16,551 bases of DNA from an uncultured Candidatus Saccharibacteria bacterium (GTDB lineage Bacteria > Patescibacteriota > Saccharimonadia > Saccharimonadales > Saccharimonadaceae), in contig CAJZFK010000004.1 of NCBI GenBank assembly GCA_915070155.1, forward strand, positions 1 through 16,551. Direction: 5' to 3'. The translations under genes were made by a program, and so were the position numbers. The notes under the pieces are model-generated. The model saw only the letters and a program-made list of their open reading frames with translations, did no database searches and was not told the origin of the DNA. Below are positions 7,249-13,810 of this stretch, piece after piece; within the stretch, counting starts at the first letter, position 1; each line of letters begins with the position of its first letter.

Positions 7249-7791
7249 ATGAAACCTTTATCGCCTTCACTTCCGCATATTATCGCCATGGTTGGTGCGC
7301 CAGGTTCAGGAAAGACGCAATTCGCTGTAGAATTTGCGAAGATTTTCAATTCTCCAGTGGTAAGTTCTCGACAATTTGAAGTTTTTACGGACAATACAAA
7401 AACCATTTCTGACGCAACATTGTCGCTTTTGGAAGAATTTTTGAAGACTAAGCAAACTGTCATTTTGGACGGATCAACGGATCAGCGCACGAATCGTATG
7501 CGTATCAATCGCCTTGCTAGGGAATATGGATATAAAGTCCTATTTGTTTGGGTGCAAACCGATCCAGCCACAGCCAAGCATCGTTGGATAAAGGCTTACG
7601 GCGGAAATGACGAATCTTTTGAACGACGATTGAAGCAGTTTTCAGCTCCGCACAGCAGTGAATCTTATATCGTGATCAGTGGTCGACACACCTTAAGTAG
7701 TCAGGCTCGCACCGTTCTTAAGCAAATTGGTGCCAGTCGCCCAGAAGCTCCACGCCGCCCAATTGCTGGAAATCGCATTAACATAGGTTAA
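7249..7791 (+). CDS. P-loop ATPase/kinase-like protein (AAA_33/zeta-like fold)
   Basis: A 180-residue protein with a Walker A motif GAPGSGKT at residues 16-23 and a second strand VILDGST at 71-77 followed by an arginine-containing helix (QRTNRMR), the layout of small nucleoside- or polynucleotide-kinase-like P-loop proteins. The later HRWIKAYGGNDESFERRLKQF stretch would be the lid region with phosphate-binding arginines. The C-terminal tail after about residue 155 is basic and proline-rich. The substrate cannot be told. There is no Shine-Dalgarno sequence; the -10 box lies 8 nt before the ATG, so it is probably translated from a near-leaderless mRNA. The metallopeptidase gene follows after two bases, so the pair form an operon. 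Confidence 0.85.
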   Translation: MKPLSPSLPHIIAMVGAPGSGKTQFAVEFAKIFNSPVVSSRQFEVFTDNTKTISDATLSLLEEFLKTKQTVILDGSTDQRTNRMRINRLAREYGYKVLFVWVQTDPATAKHRWIKAYGGNDESFERRLKQFSAPHSSESYIVISGRHTLSSQARTVLKQIGASRPEAPRRPIAGNRINIG

Positions 7792-7793
7792 TT

Positions 7794-8486
7794 ATGACAA
7801 TTATTACCGACGAAGAATTCGGAGAAATTGTCGTTAAAAAACGTAGCTTAGCGAAGACTGTTAGTTTGAAAATTGCGCCAGACGGACGAATACAAATTAC
7901 AATGCCACCATATGCGCCGCTGTTGACCGCAAAGGCATTGATTAAAACCTCTCGAAAGCAAATCCGCGAATTAGTTTCTCAATACAGAGAAAAGCTTTCT
8001 TACACAGAAAATCAGCAAATCGGCAAAAGCCATCATTTATTGATACAAACGACCGCGAAACCTTCGAGTGTAAAAATCGTCGGAACGCAGATATTGGCAG
8101 AAATCAACGAGGCAGAATCCGTCGAATCGACCGCAAACCAACAACTTATCCGCAGTAAAATTCTGGCAGCTCTCAGAAAAGAAGCCAAGTCATATTTACC
8201 AAGGCGATTATCGTTTTTAGCAAAAGAACACGGCTTTTCTTTTGCTCGGAGTAAAATCACACACTCATCAAGTCGCTGGGGAAGCTGCTCTTCATCTGGA
8301 ACGATTAGCTTGAATATCGGGATGATGAACTTGCCATTTGAGCTAATTGATTACGTAATTATCCACGAATTGTGCCACACCAGGCATATGAATCACTCGA
8401 CGAAATTCTGGGACGAAGTTGCCAAATTTGACCCGCATTATAAAATCCACCGAAATGAATTGAAAAAATATTCGCCATACATATAG
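7794..8486 (+). CDS. YgjP-type (DUF45/PF01863) zinc metallopeptidase-like protein
   Basis: A 230-residue protein with the signature of the YgjP/WLM-like M48-related family: a beta-rich N-terminal half, then SSRWGSCSSSGTISLN (RWGSC at 161-165) and the zinc motif HELCH at 191-195, followed by NHSTKFW with His201 as a probable third metal ligand. The family is widespread and annotated as a metal-dependent hydrolase; its cellular substrate is uncertain. It has no signal peptide or membrane segment, so it should be cytosolic. It begins two bases after the P-loop gene and is presumably co-transcribed with it. The start is the only one that keeps the whole N-terminal domain; an AGG lies near the stop of the upstream gene, so translational coupling is likely. 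Confidence 0.92.
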   Translation: MTIITDEEFGEIVVKKRSLAKTVSLKIAPDGRIQITMPPYAPLLTAKALIKTSRKQIRELVSQYREKLSYTENQQIGKSHHLLIQTTAKPSSVKIVGTQILAEINEAESVESTANQQLIRSKILAALRKEAKSYLPRRLSFLAKEHGFSFARSKITHSSSRWGSCSSSGTISLNIGMMNLPFELIDYVIIHELCHTRHMNHSTKFWDEVAKFDPHYKIHRNELKKYSPYI

Positions 8487-8501
8487 AAACGCATATGCTT
8501 A

Positions 8502-8510
8502 TGTTATACT
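8502..8510 (+). promoter_or_regulatory. Extended -10 of the histidine kinase gene
   Basis: TGTTATACT ends 6 nt before the ATG at 8517. No good -35 is present. Transcription would start at the start codon, implying a leaderless mRNA. Confidence 0.6.
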
Positions 8511-8516
8511 TTAGCT

Positions 8517-9710
8517 ATGTGGGCGCTAATTTTTCTATTGATCACTCTGAGTGTTGTTTTAGGTGTTATAGCTATTGTTTTACATAAAATATTGTCGGAA
8601 ATTAGCGATAAATCTGATTGTAAAAATGATAAAAAAAGCCTCAGCGAACACCAAAGAATGATCACGCTTATCAATAATATCACCGACGCGATTCTCAGTA
8701 CGGACGAACACGGAATTATCAATACATACAATTCTGCGGCGCTTAATTTAATTGATACGAACAGCGGAATTAACGGCGAACATATCAGTCAGGTGCTGAA
8801 CCTTGAAACGACAGATAAAAAGCCGATTGACATTTTTAAGGAGCTCACCAAATCTTCTGCGATTCGCCAGCGCGACGACATTCTGATGAAAATCGAAGAT
8901 GGCGATTATATTCGCCTGGAAGTTACGCTTGCGCCAGTTCAGGGCGGCGACAAGATGACGCCGGACGGATATGTACTTATTTTGCGCGACATCACGAAAA
9001 CGAAGAGTCTCGAGGAGGAGCGCGATGAATTTATTAGCGTAGTTAGTCACGAATTACGCACGCCAATTGCTATTGCTGAAGGTTCGCTGAGTAACGCCAA
9101 ATTACTGGTCGAGCGTAAAATGACTAGCAAAATTCCCGAAGCCATTGACGAATCTCATAAGCAAATTTTATTCTTAGCGCGAATGATCAACGACCTCAGC
9201 ACGTTATCACGCGCCGAGCGAGGTGTGGCTGATGAAACAGAAATAATTGACGTGACAGAGCTGGCGGCTCAGATAAATTCCGAATATTCACCTCAGGCGG
9301 GCGAAAAAGGCTTGGCTTTCAATTTGGATATCGGCGGGCGACTTGGCGTAGTTAAGGTTTCTCGTCTATATCTGGAGGAAATTCTCCAAAACTTCATTAC
9401 CAACGCCATTCGATATACACAAAAAGGCTCCATAACTTTATCAATCAAGAAAAATAAATCTGGCGAAATCACCTTCAAGGTTATTGACACGGGAATTGGC
9501 ATCAGCAAAGCCGACATAGCAAAAATTTTCGACAAGTTTTACCGCGCAGAAGATTACAGAACCCGCGAGACGAAAGGCACGGGATTAGGTCTATACGTTT
9601 CCGCTAAGTTGGCGAAGAAATTGGGCTGCAAAATTGAGGTAGAAAGCCGATTAAACCACGGATCGACGTTCGGATTCAAACTGAAAGAGTTCAAAAATAA
9701 TGACAAATAA
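8517..9710 (+). CDS. Membrane-anchored PAS-domain sensor histidine kinase
   Basis: A 397-residue kinase. One membrane segment at about 3-24 anchors it, with almost nothing outside the membrane, so sensing is probably cytosolic. A PAS domain spans about 45-165 (TDAILSTDEHGIINTYNSAA to LRDITKTK). The dimerisation and phosphoacceptor domain has SHELRTP with His178. The ATPase domain shows the N box (QNFITNAIRY, Asn292 and Asn296), G1 box DTGIG 324-328, F box FDKFYR 338-343 and G2 box GTGLGLY 354-360. All catalytic motifs are intact. No response regulator lies beside it in the window, so its partner is elsewhere or it is an orphan. No Shine-Dalgarno sequence; the -10 box lies 6 nt before the ATG. 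Confidence 0.95.
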   Translation: MWALIFLLITLSVVLGVIAIVLHKILSEISDKSDCKNDKKSLSEHQRMITLINNITDAILSTDEHGIINTYNSAALNLIDTNSGINGEHISQVLNLETTDKKPIDIFKELTKSSAIRQRDDILMKIEDGDYIRLEVTLAPVQGGDKMTPDGYVLILRDITKTKSLEEERDEFISVVSHELRTPIAIAEGSLSNAKLLVERKMTSKIPEAIDESHKQILFLARMINDLSTLSRAERGVADETEIIDVTELAAQINSEYSPQAGEKGLAFNLDIGGRLGVVKVSRLYLEEILQNFITNAIRYTQKGSITLSIKKNKSGEITFKVIDTGIGISKADIAKIFDKFYRAEDYRTRETKGTGLGLYVSAKLAKKLGCKIEVESRLNHGSTFGFKLKEFKNNDK

Positions 9711-9722
9711 TATTCGGTCAAC

Positions 9723-9751
9723 TTGTTTTTTTGGCTCGGATGAATTACAAT
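9723..9751 (+). promoter_or_regulatory. Promoter of secE-nusG
   Basis: TTGTTT (9723-9728), 17-bp spacer, TACAAT (9746-9751). The predicted start is near 9758, immediately before a terminator-like hairpin at 9762-9780. The same hexamers and spacing recur in the promoter at 16507-16535. Confidence 0.6.
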
Positions 9752-9761
9752 GACTATTGAC

Positions 9762-9784
9762 AGTCTGTGAAAAACAGACTTTTT
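9762..9784 (+). terminator. Terminator-like hairpin between kinase gene and secE
   Basis: AGTCTGT (9762-9768) and ACAGACT (9774-9780) form a 7-bp stem with a GAAAA loop and a short T run. It may end the histidine kinase transcript. Because it lies downstream of the secE promoter, it would also sit at the very 5' end of the secE-nusG mRNA, where it could stabilise or regulate it. Confidence 0.6.
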
Positions 9785-9799
9785 AAATTGGGAGAAAAT

Positions 9800-10129
9800 A
9801 TGGCACAGAAAGGCAAGGCAAGCAGCAAAACTACGGTTCGTCGAATCAAGGCTACTGACGACGCACCAAAAAAAGAAAAAGCTGTAGCGAAAAAAATCAA
9901 TAAACCAACAAAAATCACCACAAAAGCGTCTAAAAAATCTGGCGAAAAAGGTGGATTGATTGGATATTTCAAGGGAGCTTGGGAAGAGCTAAAGCTAGTT
10001 CGCTGGCCAACCCGCTCAGCAACTTGGGCAATGACAGCGGCGGTGCTTATCTTCACCTTTACGTTTGTCGTTCTGATTTTATTACTTGACGCCGCATTCA
10101 ACTGGGGCTTTAACCAAATTTTGAAATAG
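9800..10129 (+). CDS. secE: Preprotein translocase subunit SecE
   Basis: A 109-residue single-span SecE. The conserved amphipathic region WEELKLVRWPTR is at residues 61-72 and the membrane segment at about 77-100. SecE clamps SecY in the protein-export channel of the inner membrane. The first about 50 residues are an unusual Lys/Ala/Thr-rich basic extension with no hydrophobic content, likely disordered. The start at 9800 is set by GGGAG five bases upstream; an in-frame GTG at 9767 lies inside the hairpin and is rejected. It forms an operon with nusG, which begins ten bases after its stop. Confidence 0.93.
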   Translation: MAQKGKASSKTTVRRIKATDDAPKKEKAVAKKINKPTKITTKASKKSGEKGGLIGYFKGAWEELKLVRWPTRSATWAMTAAVLIFTFTFVVLILLLDAAFNWGFNQILK

Positions 10130-10139
10130 AGGAGATATT

Positions 10140-10685
10140 ATGAGTTCAAAACGATATGACGACAGTAAGCAATGGTATGCAATTCATACCTATTCTGGCT
10201 ACGAAGAAAAAGTTGCCGAATCAATCCGCCAACGAATTAACGGTGTGGACATGGCTGATAAGATTTTTGACGTTATCGTACCAAAGGAAAAACAGATCCA
10301 AATTCGCAACGGTAAACGTAAAATTGTTGAAGCTAAGATCTTCCAGGGCTATGTCTTGGTTGAGATGAAATTGACTGACGAAACTTGGTACATCATCCGC
10401 AATACACCAGGTGTGACAGGATTTGTGGGTGCCGATACTACGCCAACTCCAGTTTCTGAAAAAGAAATTGCGAAGATTAAGAAGCGAATGGGCGTTGAAG
10501 AGCCAAAGCATCAGATTGACTTCTCAGAAGGCGAAGTTGTTTCAATTATCGACGGTCCGTTCAAAGGCTTTGACGGCGCAGTGAGCGAAATTGATGCATC
10601 TAAGGGTACATTGAAGGTTATGGTCAGCATGTTTGGCCGTGACACTCCAGTTGAGTTGGACGCCTTGCAGGTTAAAAAAGTTTAG
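10140..10685 (+). CDS. nusG: Transcription termination/antitermination protein NusG
   Basis: A 181-residue NusG of standard length. The NGN domain starts at KQWYAIHTYSGYEEKV (10-25) and contains FQGYVLVEM and YIIRNTPGVTGFVG; the C-terminal KOW domain runs from about 128 (EGEVVSIIDGPFKGFDG) to the end. NusG binds RNA polymerase and links it to Rho or to ribosomal protein S10. The ribosome-binding site GAGGAG overlaps the spacer after the secE stop, so the two genes are co-transcribed. The secE-nusG order is the bacterial standard. Confidence 0.97.
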   Translation: MSSKRYDDSKQWYAIHTYSGYEEKVAESIRQRINGVDMADKIFDVIVPKEKQIQIRNGKRKIVEAKIFQGYVLVEMKLTDETWYIIRNTPGVTGFVGADTTPTPVSEKEIAKIKKRMGVEEPKHQIDFSEGEVVSIIDGPFKGFDGAVSEIDASKGTLKVMVSMFGRDTPVELDALQVKKV

Positions 10686-10686
10686 C

Positions 10687-10715
10687 TTGCAATTTTAAGC
10701 ATTTTTCGATATAAT
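10687..10715 (+). promoter_or_regulatory. Promoter of rplK
   Basis: TTGCAA (10687-10692), 17-bp spacer, TATAAT (10710-10715), directly after the nusG stop. It gives L11 its own transcript with a leader of about 30 nt. No L1-type GGGAGGC element is seen in that leader. Confidence 0.75.
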
Positions 10716-10751
10716 ATTCGAGTTACGCACTACAAACTATAAGGAAGAACT

Positions 10752-11177
10752 ATGGCAAAGAAAATTATTGGTAATTTGAAATTACGTATTCCAGCCGGTC
10801 GAGCAACAGCAGGTCCTCCAGTGGGATCAACGCTTGGTCAGTGGGGACTAAACATGATGGACTTTATTAATCCATTCAATGACGCTACAAAAGACATGAT
10901 GGGTAAGGACGTAATTGTTCACATTCAAGTTTACGAAGACCGAACATTTACCTGGAACTCACTTGGTCAGCCAGTTGACGACATGATTCGCGAAAAAGCT
11001 GGAATCCAAAAGGGCAGTGGCAAGCCACACTCAGACAAGGTTGGTAAGATTACTCGCGCACAATTGCAAGAAATCGCTGAGGCGAAAAAAGACCAATTGA
11101 ACGCAATCGACATCGAAGGCGCAATGAAAGTTATCGCCGGATCAGCACGCTCAATGGGCGTTGAAGTCGTCGACTAA
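10752..11177 (+). CDS. rplK: 50S ribosomal protein L11
   Basis: A 141-residue L11 of normal length. The N-terminal domain has LRIPAGRATAGPPVGSTLGQWGLN, the proline-containing region that contacts elongation factors and the stringent factor, and the C-terminal rRNA-binding domain carries KAGIQKGSGKPHSDKVGKIT and the final GSARSMGVEVVD. L11 forms the base of the L7/L12 stalk on 23S rRNA. The Shine-Dalgarno sequence AAGGAAG precedes the ATG. Usually rplA follows directly; here a terminator follows and rplA lies about 2.6 kb away. Confidence 0.97.
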   Translation: MAKKIIGNLKLRIPAGRATAGPPVGSTLGQWGLNMMDFINPFNDATKDMMGKDVIVHIQVYEDRTFTWNSLGQPVDDMIREKAGIQKGSGKPHSDKVGKITRAQLQEIAEAKKDQLNAIDIEGAMKVIAGSARSMGVEVVD

Positions 11178-11196
11178 GCTACAGAACTTTAGCAAA

Positions 11197-11224
11197 TAGC
11201 CCCGAACTTCTCGGGGTTATTTTA
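11197..11224 (+). terminator. Intrinsic terminator of rplK
   Basis: TAGCCCCGA (11197-11205) pairs with TCGGGGTTA (11211-11219) over 9 bp with one G-U, loop ACTTC, followed by TTTT. It abuts the -10 box of the next gene. Confidence 0.8.
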
Positions 11225-11233
11225 TGGTAAAAT
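11225..11233 (+). promoter_or_regulatory. Extended -10 of the TsaC-like gene
   Basis: TGGTAAAAT ends only 2 nt before the ATG at 11236. The normal start of transcription (6-8 nt after the -10) falls at or just before the in-frame GTG at 11242, so that GTG may be the real start of a leaderless mRNA. Confidence 0.45.
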
Positions 11234-11235
11234 AA

Positions 11236-11793
11236 ATGATTGTGAAGAATATTTTAGATGACGGTGTAATCTCCGCGCTTAAAAATGAGCAATTGATAAT
11301 TGCTAAAACTGACACGATTTACGGAATATTAGCCGCTGCCAATTCAGAAAAAGCCGTCGAGAGATTATACGAAGTTAAGCGGCGCCCCTTAGATAAACCC
11401 GTTATTATTTTGGTTGCGAATATTGACGACATTCCTGATCTCACGCCGTCGATCAAACGCAAATATCAAGAAATCTCCAAAAATAGACCAACAACAATCA
11501 TCACCAAAGTGAGTCCTAATTTTCTACCACACCTTCCGAGAAACGGCGGAACATTGGCATTCAGAGTCGTGCCAGAATCTCCATTAGCAGAGTTAATTCG
11601 AACCGTCGGTCTTTTGGTCGCGCCCAGTGCAAATCCATCAGGAGAAGAACCGGCAAAGAACGTCACCGAAGCGATAAATTACTTCCACGAATTAGTACCG
11701 ATTTATGTCGATTCTGGAGAAACCGCCGACGCTCAACCGTCGCAAATTATCCGAATCAACGAGGGCGGGGAAATTGAGTTTTTAAGAAGATAA
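11236..11793 (+). CDS. TsaC/Sua5-YrdC-family threonylcarbamoyl-AMP synthase
   Basis: A 185-residue single YrdC-domain protein. Motifs visible are KTDTIYG (24-30), KRRPLDKP (48-55), the nucleotide-binding LVAPSANPSGEEPA (SANPSG at 131-136) and PSQIIRI near 168. The family makes L-threonylcarbamoyladenylate from threonine, bicarbonate and ATP, the first step of t6A modification at position 37 of ANN-reading tRNAs such as the tRNA-Thr in this window. Length fits TsaC rather than the longer Sua5, but YciO-type paralogues cannot be excluded. Start: the ATG at 11236 is conventional, but the GTG at 11242 fits the -10 position better. It converges on eno and shares a bidirectional terminator with it. 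Confidence 0.9.
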   Translation: MIVKNILDDGVISALKNEQLIIAKTDTIYGILAAANSEKAVERLYEVKRRPLDKPVIILVANIDDIPDLTPSIKRKYQEISKNRPTTIITKVSPNFLPHLPRNGGTLAFRVVPESPLAELIRTVGLLVAPSANPSGEEPAKNVTEAINYFHELVPIYVDSGETADAQPSQIIRINEGGEIEFLRR

Positions 11794-11825
11794 TCCTCGA
11801 ATAATTGTCAAAAAATCGCCAAATA

Positions 11826-11861
11826 AAAAAGACTTCCTCTGAATTACGGGGAAGTCTTTTT
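11826..11861. terminator. Bidirectional terminator between tsaC-like gene and eno
   Basis: AAAAAGACTTCC (11826-11837) pairs with GGAAGTCTTTTT (11850-11861), extended inwards by a G-U and a G-C pair. A-rich and T-rich flanks serve both strands. Convergent stop codons lie at 11793 and 11869. Confidence 0.85.
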
Positions 11862-11868
11862 GCGTGAG

Positions 11869-13149
11869 TTACTTCACAAACGGATGCGCAATCTCCAAAT
11901 CTGGGCGCTTTTCCGCAATTCTCAGCAGCTCGTTGTACTTAGCAATTCGCTCTGAACGCGACATTGAGCCAGTCTTAATTTGACCCGTGCCCAAACCGAC
12001 CGCCAAGTGAGAAATCGTTACGTCCTCCGTCTCGCCAGATCGGTGGCTCATCACTGTATTCCAGCCGGCGTTCTTCGCCATCAAAACAGCTTGAATCGTC
12101 TCAGTCAATGTGCCAATTTGGTTCGGCTTGATTAAGATCGCATTGCCAGCCTTTTCTTCGATTCCGCGCTTCAATCGCTCGACATTCGTCACCAAAAGAT
12201 CGTCGCCAACCAATTGCGCAAAATTGCCCAAATCAGCCGTCATTTTCTCCCAATCTTCCCAAGCTTCTTCGTTCAATCCGTCCTCAATCGAAAGAACAGG
12301 GACGCGTTCCAACAGGGCTTTATACGTGCGAATCATTTCGTCAGCCGACAGAATTCGGTGTTCAGTCGCCAAGTTATATTTGCCGTCCTTGTAAAGTTCG
12401 CTCGCTGCAACGTCCAGCGCAAAACCAAAGTCCACGCCTAATTTATAGCCAGCCTGCTCGATGGCGCGAGATAGCAACAAAATAGGCTCCATATTACCAT
12501 TCCTGACATGAGGAGCGTAACCGCCCTCATCGCCAACCGTTGTAGGATAGCCTTCGTCTTTCAGGATTTTTGCCAACGCGTGAAAAACTTCCGCGCTCAT
12601 TCGAACCGCGTCTGCAAAAGTTGCCGCGCTAGTTGGAATAATCATATATTCCTGAAAATCAGTCGCACCGAGCGCATGCTGACCGCCGTTCATCACGTTG
12701 ATCATCGGCATCGGCAGGCACATTGCAGGATTTCCAGCCAAGCTATTGACATATTGATACAACTCCACGCCACGCGACTTAGCAGCAGCTTTCGCTACAG
12801 CCAGCGACACAGCCAAAATCGCATTCGCACCCAAACGCGCCTTATTCGGCGTACCGTCCAGACTCTTCATTTTTTCATCAATTGCAGCCTGATCGAACGG
12901 ATTAGAGCCTTTCAAAGCCTGCGCAATCTCACCATTGACATTTTCGACCGCACGAAGCACGCCTTTACCGCCAAACGCCAGCTCGCCGTCCCGAAGCTCA
13001 ACAGCCTCGAAAGAGCCAGTGCTTGCGCCGGACGGAACAGCCGCACGCCCAAACGAACCGTCGCTCAAAGTCACGTCCGCCTCAACAGTCGGATTGCCAC
13101 GAGAGTCTAAAATTTGCCTTGCTTGTATGTTTGTAATTGTTATATCCAT
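11869..13149 (-). CDS. eno: Enolase
   Basis: A 426-residue phosphopyruvate hydratase converting 2-phosphoglycerate to phosphoenolpyruvate, with Mg2+, in the cytosol. The numbering follows E. coli enolase: Glu208 in VGDEGG and Lys341 in IKPNQIGT are the catalytic acid/base pair; metal and substrate motifs IEDGL, GDDLLVTN, SHRSGETED (from 368) and GQIKTG are intact. The N-terminal domain starts with the usual ARQILDSRGNPTVE. Small deviations such as NGGQHA where most have NGGEHA or NGGSHA are tolerated in the family. There is no Shine-Dalgarno sequence: TGATAAAAT ends 7 nt before the ATG, so the mRNA is probably leaderless. It lies downstream of, and is oriented like, the 158-residue hypothetical gene. 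Confidence 0.98.
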   Translation of the reverse strand: MDITITNIQARQILDSRGNPTVEADVTLSDGSFGRAAVPSGASTGSFEAVELRDGELAFGGKGVLRAVENVNGEIAQALKGSNPFDQAAIDEKMKSLDGTPNKARLGANAILAVSLAVAKAAAKSRGVELYQYVNSLAGNPAMCLPMPMINVMNGGQHALGATDFQEYMIIPTSAATFADAVRMSAEVFHALAKILKDEGYPTTVGDEGGYAPHVRNGNMEPILLLSRAIEQAGYKLGVDFGFALDVAASELYKDGKYNLATEHRILSADEMIRTYKALLERVPVLSIEDGLNEEAWEDWEKMTADLGNFAQLVGDDLLVTNVERLKRGIEEKAGNAILIKPNQIGTLTETIQAVLMAKNAGWNTVMSHRSGETEDVTISHLAVGLGTGQIKTGSMSRSERIAKYNELLRIAEKRPDLEIAHPFVK

Positions 13150-13156
13150 AACTACT

Positions 13157-13165
13157 ATTTTATCA
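13157..13165 (-). promoter_or_regulatory. Extended -10 abutting the eno start codon
   Basis: TGATAAAAT on the minus strand ends 7 nt before the ATG at 13149; the -35 region is weak. It is the same nine bases as in front of the nuclease gene (3863-3871) and the surface protein leader (14895-14903). Confidence 0.55.
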
Positions 13166-13182
13166 AAAACAGCAATTATATG

Positions 13183-13659
13183 TTAATCTTCATCTTTTTT
13201 CAGGTCGCGTTGTATTATCACCGGCTCACCAATTTGAGTTTCACCCAACCCTGAATAAAACACCTTCGGACTATCACACATAGCGACGCGCACAACTCGA
13301 GAACCATCAGCCCCGCCAAGAGTTAAAGGTCCTTCACACCCATTAGTTAGCGTGTAAATATCCCTCTGCGCTTTTGCAATATTTTCATCTAGCTCGTCCA
13401 TTCCACTGGCAGCCATTTTACAAACAATTTTAGTAGATTGATCTTTATCTAATACCTCACCTGTAGCCTTATCAACCAATGTCGCCTCATCACCACTAAA
13501 CGCCATTTCTAGAAGTTTATTTACTGTTTTTCTGTATTCTTCTAAGTCGTTTAACTTTTCTATTATTCTTGGGCAAGACATACATTGCTCTGGGATATAG
13601 ATATCTATCGTGCCTAAAGAACCGTCTTCGTTACCTACAATTTTCGTAAACTCACTCAT
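13183..13659 (-). CDS. Hypothetical 158-residue cysteine-containing protein
   Basis: I do not recognise this family. From the start at 13659 (MSEFTKIVGN) it encodes 158 residues, acidic overall, without signal peptide or membrane segment. A CMSC pair at residues 26-29 lies in EQCMSCPRIIEKL, followed by a helical stretch; further cysteines are at 80, 108 and 128. CxxC plus scattered Cys could bind zinc or be redox-active, but the spacing fits no motif I know. The frame is open up to 13749, but -10 and -35 boxes lie at 13670-13698, between those upstream codons and 13659, and the upstream part overlaps the rplA promoter; therefore 13659 is chosen. There is no Shine-Dalgarno sequence and the predicted leader is about 3 nt. 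It ends just before the eno promoter. Confidence 0.65.
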   Translation of the reverse strand: MSEFTKIVGNEDGSLGTIDIYIPEQCMSCPRIIEKLNDLEEYRKTVNKLLEMAFSGDEATLVDKATGEVLDKDQSTKIVCKMAASGMDELDENIAKAQRDIYTLTNGCEGPLTLGGADGSRVVRVAMCDSPKVFYSGLGETQIGEPVIIQRDLKKDED

Positions 13660-13669
13660 AATATTACAT

Positions 13670-13698
13670 ATTATACAATTCTTCTCCATAAAAGTAAA
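13670..13698 (-). promoter_or_regulatory. Promoter of the 158-residue gene, divergent from rplA
   Basis: On the minus strand TTTACT (13698-13693), 17-bp spacer, TATAAT (13675-13670), then 10 nt to the ATG. Its -35 box lies three bases from that of the rplA promoter on the other strand, so the two are back to back. Confidence 0.5.
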
Positions 13699-13701
13699 TA
13701 T

Positions 13702-13731
13702 TTGCCTCAATCTCTGAAAATATGGTATAAT
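13702..13731 (+). promoter_or_regulatory. Promoter of rplA
   Basis: TTGCCT (13702-13707), 18-bp spacer ending in TGG, and TATAAT (13726-13731): an extended -10 promoter. The start of transcription would be about 13738, leaving a 70-nt leader that holds the L1-binding element. Confidence 0.65.
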
Positions 13732-13749
13732 TTCAACATTATCAATCAA

Positions 13750-13797
13750 TGTTGGGAGGCTGATTTGTTAAGATGACAAATTGCCGTTCGTACCACA
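13750..13797 (+). promoter_or_regulatory. L1 autoregulatory mRNA element (23S L1-site mimic)
   Basis: The leader contains GTTGGGAGGC at 13751-13760 and GCCGTTCGTACCACAG at 13783-13798. The 23S rRNA L1-binding site has the same two-strand pattern (GGTGGGAGGC opposite GCCGACCTTGAAATACCACC in E. coli). The arms can pair (TGT-GG with CCACA, and GGC with GCC) around an internal loop, capped by a perfect ATTTGT/ACAAAT stem (13763-13768 with 13776-13781). L1 is known to repress its own mRNA through such mimics. The Shine-Dalgarno sequence lies a few bases downstream. Confidence 0.75.
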
Positions 13798-13810
13798 GAA
13801 AGGATTTTTT

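Noticed and set aside
7131..7463. Reverse frame with GGTRTPDTWFWRP-like translation
   Set aside because: Antisense of tRNA-Trp, another well-known false protein; it also overlaps the P-loop gene.
12508..13110. 200-codon forward frame opposite eno
   Set aside because: It lies wholly antisense to the well-conserved enolase gene and has no initiation signals.
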